This document shows positions 32,529 to 35,839 of a stretch of DNA of 35,839 nucleotides, piece after piece; position 1 is the first letter of the stretch; each line of letters begins with the position of its first letter. Below the pieces are notes generated by a model. It worked only from the letters and a program-made list of their open reading frames with translations, was not told the DNA's origin and ran no database searches. The position numbers and the translations under genes are program-made. This DNA comes from Alphaproteobacteria bacterium (GTDB taxonomy: Bacteria; Pseudomonadota; Alphaproteobacteria; Rhodobacterales; Rhodobacteraceae). The stretch lies in contig VGDE01000015.1 in the NCBI GenBank assembly GCA_016869875.1, forward strand, positions 1-35,839. Direction: 5' to 3'.

Positions 32529-34307
32529 TCAGAAGGCCTCCGGCTCCAGTTCCATCACGGTGGCTGCACCCGTCTGGATGCGTGCCAGATGGGTGGCGGT
32601 CATCGGCAGCTGCCGCTTCATGTAATACCTTCCGGTGGCCAGCTTGGTCTTGTGAAAGGCTGTGTCGGCCGTACCCGCGTCCAGTGCCGCCTGCGCCGCG
32701 ACCGCCATGCGCGCCCACATGTAGCCAAGCGTGACATGACCAAAGAGGTGCATGAAGTCATAGGACCCCGCCAGCGCGTCGTCCGGGTTTTTCATGCCCC
32801 GCTCCATGAAGAACGTCGCGGCGGTCTGCAGGTCCTTGGATGCGGCCTTCAGGGGCACGATGAAGTCGGCCTGCAACGCCTCGTTCGCAGCATGTTCCTT
32901 GCAGAACGACTTGATGATCTCGAAGAAGGCCATGACATACTTGCCGCCGTCCTGCGCCAGCTTGCGGCCGACCAGGTCCAGCGCCTGCACGCCGTTCGCG
33001 CCCTCATAGATCATGGTGATGCGGGCGTCGCGCACGAACTGGCTCATGCCCCATTCCTCGACATAGCCGTGGCCCCCCAGGACCTGCTGGGCCAGGACGG
33101 TGGTCTCGAAACCCTTGTCGGTCAGGAAGCCCTTGATGACCGGCGTCAGCAGCGACACAAGCCCTTCGGCATCCGAGTCATGCGCCAGGCGGCTGCGGTC
33201 GATCAGATGTGCGCCCCACAGCGCCAGGGCGCGGGCGCCTTCCAGAAACGACTTCTGGTCCATCAGGCTGCGGCGGATGTCTGGATGCACGATCAGCGGG
33301 TCGGCGGCGCCGGCCGCATTCCGGGCACCCGTCACGGCGCGGCCCTGCAGGCGATCCTTGGCATAGGCCAGTGCGTTCTGATAGGCCGGCACCGCACCCG
33401 CATAACCCTGCAGGCCGACGCCAAGCCGCGCTTCGTTCATCATCGTGAACATCGCGCGCATGCCCTTGTGCAGGTCGCCCAGCAGCCAGCCCCGCGCCCC
33501 GTCATAGTTCATCACGCAGGTCGCGTTGCCGTGAATGCCCATCTTGTGCTCCAGCGTGCCGACGGTGACGCCGTTGCGCTCGCCCACAGAGCCGTCCTCG
33601 TTCACCAGAAACTTGGGCACGATGAAAAGGCTGATGCCCTTGGTGCCCTCGCCCCCGCCGGGCGCCTTGGCCAGGACCAGGTGGATGACGTTCTCGGCCA
33701 GGTCGTGATCGCCGGCCGAGATGAAGATCTTCTGTCCCGTGATCAGGTAGCTGCCGTCGTCCTGCGGCTCGGCCTTGGTGCGCAGCAGGCCCAGGTCGGT
33801 GCCGCAATGCGGCTCGGTCAGGTTCATCGTGCCGGTCCAGTCGCAGCTGACCATTCTGGGCAGATAGGTCTGCTTTTGCGCGTCGGTGCCGTGGGCATGG
33901 ATCGCCGAATAGGCGCCGTGCGTCAGTCCCTGGTACATGTTGAAGGCGAGGTTGGCCGACACGAACATCTCGCCCGTGGCGACGCCCATCACATAGGGCA
34001 TGCCCTGGCCGCCGTATTCGGGATCGCAGTCAAGGGAGGTCCAGCCGCCTTCCTTGACAGCCTCGAAGGCGCGGCCAAAGCCTTCGGGCGTGCGCACGAC
34101 GCCGTTCTCCAGCCGGCAGCCCTGCTGGTCGCCCACGATGTTCAGCGGCGCCAGCACCTCGGCGGCCAGCTTGCCAGCGGCCTCCAGCACGGCTTCGGTG
34201 AAATCGGGGGCAAGCTCGTCATGGCCGGGCAGGTCGCAGTGCGACAGCTTCAAGACGTCATGCAGGACGAATTGCAGGTCGCGGATCGGAGGATTGTAGA
34301 TCGGCAT
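32529..34307 (-). CDS. Acyl-CoA dehydrogenase (large FadE/DmdC-like form)
   Basis: This flavoprotein of 592 residues oxidises acyl-CoA to enoyl-CoA. It begins with the large-family opening [19 protein letters not shown] (here [10 protein letters not shown] and FVLHDVL). The FAD/substrate segments are [16 protein letters not shown] and [15 protein letters not shown]. The catalytic Glu lies in [21 protein letters not shown]-terminal extension of about 120 residues is the additional domain of this subfamily, which includes FadE-type enzymes and the methylmercaptopropionyl-CoA dehydrogenase DmdC. Substrate cannot be settled. Start 34307 has AGGAT upstream. It is 4 bases after the MerR gene. Confidence 0.9.
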   Translation of the reverse strand: MPIYNPPIRDLQFVLHDVLKLSHCDLPGHDELAPDFTEAVLEAAGKLAAEVLAPLNIVGDQQGCRLENGVVRTPEGFGRAFEAVKEGGWTSLDCDPEYGGQGMPYVMGVATGEMFVSANLAFNMYQGLTHGAYSAIHAHGTDAQKQTYLPRMVSCDWTGTMNLTEPHCGTDLGLLRTKAEPQDDGSYLITGQKIFISAGDHDLAENVIHLVLAKAPGGGEGTKGISLFIVPKFLVNEDGSVGERNGVTVGTLEHKMGIHGNATCVMNYDGARGWLLGDLHKGMRAMFTMMNEARLGVGLQGYAGAVPAYQNALAYAKDRLQGRAVTGARNAAGAADPLIVHPDIRRSLMDQKSFLEGARALALWGAHLIDRSRLAHDSDAEGLVSLLTPVIKGFLTDKGFETTVLAQQVLGGHGYVEEWGMSQFVRDARITMIYEGANGVQALDLVGRKLAQDGGKYVMAFFEIIKSFCKEHAANEALQADFIVPLKAASKDLQTAATFFMERGMKNPDDALAGSYDFMHLFGHVTLGYMWARMAVAAQAALDAGTADTAFHKTKLATGRYYMKRQLPMTATHLARIQTGAATVMELEPEAF

Positions 34308-34311
34308 GGCA

Positions 34312-34710
34312 TTATCCTGTGGTCTGTTCCTGGGACGCAACGGAAAGCCGGCCTTCGGCATCCGAGATCTGGGACCGGAGTTCGGTGATCGCCTCGCTCA
34401 GCTCCGCATGCTGCCGCTCCATGTCGGCCAGCCGCGCCTGACCCACCCGGATCGTTGCCGCGATCTGGGCCCGGTTCGCGCCGCCGGGCTCGTACAACTC
34501 CAGCAACTGGCGGATCTGTTCCAGGCTGAAGCCGAAGCGCTTGCCGCGCAGGATCAGCGTCAGCCGCGCCCGGTCGCGCCGGTCGTACAGGCGATGCTGC
34601 CCGCGCCGCTGCGGAAATATCAGTTCCCGGGCCTCGTAGAAGCGCAGCGTGCGCGGCGTAAGGTCATAAGCGTCGCACATCTGGCGGATGGTCATCAGAT
34701 CGTCGGACAT
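34312..34710 (-). CDS. MerR-family transcriptional regulator 1
   Basis: This 132-residue regulator has an N-terminal winged helix-turn-helix ([27 protein letters not shown], key part [10 protein letters not shown]) and the conserved [28 protein letters not shown]-terminal coiled coil mediates dimerisation. No effector-binding Cys pattern is present, so it is not a metal sensor. ATG 34710 is preferred, with GAGGAGG about 10 bases upstream; an upstream TTG at 34731 is less likely. It lies 4 bases before the acyl-CoA dehydrogenase gene, as do LiuR-type regulators of acyl-CoA catabolism, a role inferred here. Confidence 0.85.
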   Translation of the reverse strand: MSDDLMTIRQMCDAYDLTPRTLRFYEARELIFPQRRGQHRLYDRRDRARLTLILRGKRFGFSLEQIRQLLELYEPGGANRAQIAATIRVGQARLADMERQHAELSEAITELRSQISDAEGRLSVASQEQTTG

Positions 34711-34762
34711 GGTGATGCGGCTCCTCCTCAAACCGGCCTTCCGTCCTTGCCCTCAAGATAGC

Positions 34763-34780
34763 CTCAAGTTGACGCGAACG
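34763..34780. promoter_or_regulatory. Candidate MerR operator, site 1
   Basis: CTCAAGTTGACGCGAACG matches the minus-strand sequence of site 2 (35218-35235) at 14 of 18 positions. It lies 53 bases before the MerR1 start, upstream of a -10-like TATCTT (minus strand, 34755-34760). A direct repeat, CCTCAAG, occurs at 34751-34757 and 34762-34768. Confidence 0.5.
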
Positions 34781-34818
34781 TAAGCAGGACGCCGCGTCAC
34801 GACCGGGCTATCGCGGCG

Positions 34819-35196
34819 TCAGGGCATCCGCGCAAGTTCATCCACGGTGGTCTGGCGCAGCTGGTCCAGGTCGGCCCGCGCGGCCTGCAAATCGGCGATC
34901 TGGCCGTCCAGCACTGCCAGCTGCCGCTCGGCCATCCCGATCCAGACCTGATACTGCTCGCGCGACCCCTGCCGGTCATAGATCTGCAGCCACTGGCGGA
35001 TCTCTTCCAGCGAAAAGCCGAAGCGGCGGCCCCGCAGGATCAGGGTCATCCGCGCCACCTCGCGCGCGCCATAAAACCGCGCGCGGCCTTCCTTTCTGGG
35101 CTTCAGCAGTTCGATGTACTCGTAATAGCGCAAGGTTCGGGGGGTGACCTCAAAGCGCGCGCACATCTCCTTGAAGCTCAGCTGATCCTCGGCCAT
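34819..35196 (-). CDS. MerR-family transcriptional regulator 2
   Basis: This 125-residue paralogue of the adjacent MerR gene has VTPRTLRYYEYIELLKP and MTLILRGRRFGFSLEEIRQWLQIYD in the DNA-binding part, then a short coiled coil (IADLQAARADLDQLRQ). Like its neighbour it lacks metal-binding Cys. ATG 35196 follows GGAGG at a 5-base spacing; the frame continues upstream without a regulator-like sequence. A 108-base gap with its own operator-like site separates it from MerR1. It is divergent from the thioesterase gene. Confidence 0.85.
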   Translation of the reverse strand: MAEDQLSFKEMCARFEVTPRTLRYYEYIELLKPRKEGRARFYGAREVARMTLILRGRRFGFSLEEIRQWLQIYDRQGSREQYQVWIGMAERQLAVLDGQIADLQAARADLDQLRQTTVDELARMP

Positions 35197-35217
35197 GCCC
35201 GCCTCCGCAAAAGTTTC

Positions 35218-35235
35218 CCTTGGCGTCAACCTAAG
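35218..35235. promoter_or_regulatory. Candidate MerR operator, site 2
   Basis: CCTTGGCGTCAACCTAAG is an imperfect palindrome (CTT...AAG ends). On the minus strand it reads CTTAGGTTGACGCCAAGG, sharing GTTGACGC with site 1. It overlaps a -10-like TAGGTT that is 17 bases from TTGAGA (minus strand), so it would control MerR2 directly. It may also affect the divergent thioesterase promoter. Confidence 0.5.
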
Positions 35236-35336
35236 CGGTCCCAGCCTTATTCTCAACCAAAACGCGCAACTGCCTTTATCGGGGGTTGAGCCGGTGCGCC
35301 CCTGACGGCTAAGCATCTGCAGGACAGGAGGCCCCG

Positions 35337-35774
35337 ATGATGGACGACACAGAGCCTGCGGACGATCACACCCGCATCGCACAGCAGTTCATCGAGGCAA
35401 TCCCCCATGCCCGCGCCCTGAGCATGCGCGTGGATGAAATCGGCGCGGGCCGCGCCGTCATCAGCATGCCTTGGGCCGCGCATCTGGTGGGCGATCCGCG
35501 CACGGGCGTCATCCACGGCGGGGTGGTGTCCGCGCTGATGGACACCTGCTGCGGCGCGGCAGTGATGGCCCACCCGTCAAACCCCCGCTCGACCGCGACG
35601 ATCGACCTGCGCATCGACTACATGCGTGGTGCGACGCCCGGCCAGCGGATCACCGCGCGGGCCGAGTGCTATCACATGACCCGCAGCGTGGCGTTCATGC
35701 GGGCGGTCGCGCTGGACGAGGACGGCGACAATCCCGTCGCCACCGCGACGGGCGCCTTTACGGCGGAAAGATAA
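35337..35774 (+). CDS. PaaI-family acyl-CoA thioesterase
   Basis: This 145-residue hotdog-fold protein hydrolyses acyl-CoA thioesters. The signature helix segment is [20 protein letters not shown] (here [14 protein letters not shown], about residues 61-74), followed by [15 protein letters not shown], the PaaI pattern. The start is ATG 35337 or the directly following ATG 35340; GGAGG lies upstream of both. It faces away from the MerR2 gene and is three bases from the next plus-strand gene, so the two are probably co-transcribed. The specific acyl group is not readable. Confidence 0.88.
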   Translation: MMDDTEPADDHTRIAQQFIEAIPHARALSMRVDEIGAGRAVISMPWAAHLVGDPRTGVIHGGVVSALMDTCCGAAVMAHPSNPRSTATIDLRIDYMRGATPGQRITARAECYHMTRSVAFMRAVALDEDGDNPVATATGAFTAER

Positions 35775-35777
35775 GCC

Positions 35778-35839
35778 ATGGCCGACCGGAACGAGCCCCT
35801 GCACCAGATCAAGTCCCGCCGCGACAGCGCGTTGAACGC
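35778..35839 (+). CDS. Start of a protein-coding gene, cut by the window edge
   Basis: ATG 35778 lies three bases after the thioesterase stop codon and reads MADRNEPLHQIKSRRDSALN to the window end. GGCGGAAAG lies upstream as ribosome binding site. The 20 visible residues are not enough to identify it. A second hotdog thioesterase is possible from position and from the N-terminal look, but this is a guess. Confidence 0.6.
   Translation, partial: MADRNEPLHQIKSRRDSALN

Noticed and set aside
1-35839. CRISPR arrays, tRNA/rRNA genes, insertion sequences, prophage or a defence island
   Set aside because: I found no regularly spaced repeats, no cloverleaf-like conserved tRNA segments, no transposase or integrase, and gene content and composition are uniform.

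Overview
The window is a high-GC, gene-dense chromosomal segment from an alphaproteobacterium, most likely a Rhodobacteraceae member close to Paracoccus. This is inferred from the dusB(nifR3)-ntrB-ntrC-ntrY-ntrX-trkA-trkH-hfq-hflX order, an NtrC without the sigma-54 contact motif, a short 77-residue Hfq and the strong GC bias. I see no rRNA, tRNA, insertion sequence, prophage or CRISPR. Almost all of it looks like core genome.

Layout. Positions 1-350 hold the end of a Gly/Arg/Lys-rich protein and a small hemP gene facing it, with one hairpin terminator between them. Positions 486-3736 are a zinc-uptake locus: znuA on the minus strand diverges from zur-znuC-znuB, and two Zur-type palindromes lie between them. 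Positions 3935-4138 encode a small secreted protein. Positions 4281-7827 (minus) hold a lipoprotein gene, yjbH and yjbF, an envelope/exopolysaccharide-type set. An HWE-type sensor kinase follows (8056-9153), then the only long non-coding gap (9154-9826), which carries a possible 12-codon leader ORF and a large hairpin before dusB.

Positions 9827-18575 carry dusB, both nitrogen two-component systems (NtrBC and NtrYX) and trkA. TrkH, hfq and hflX follow up to 21963. NtrB-NtrC sense nitrogen status. NtrY-NtrX is a membrane-linked pair tied to nitrogen, redox and envelope control. TrkA-TrkH import potassium. Hfq and HflX act on RNA and ribosomes.

Positions 22085-27586 (minus) form a compact set: telA, a DUF2927 lipoprotein, an SPFH-GYF protein, a double zinc-ribbon membrane protein and a PfkB sugar kinase. 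The first four look like a membrane-stress module and are the best candidate for a poorly described system here. Positions 27758-32257 (minus) are a translationally coupled operon of GST, thiolase (fadA), a cupin and the multifunctional beta-oxidation protein (fadB). Upstream are an acyl-CoA dehydrogenase behind a MerR regulator (32529-34710), a second, paralogous MerR gene (34819-35196) and a divergent PaaI thioesterase (35337-35774). The two MerR promoters share an 18-base operator-like sequence, which suggests joint control of this fatty-acid/acyl-CoA degradation region.
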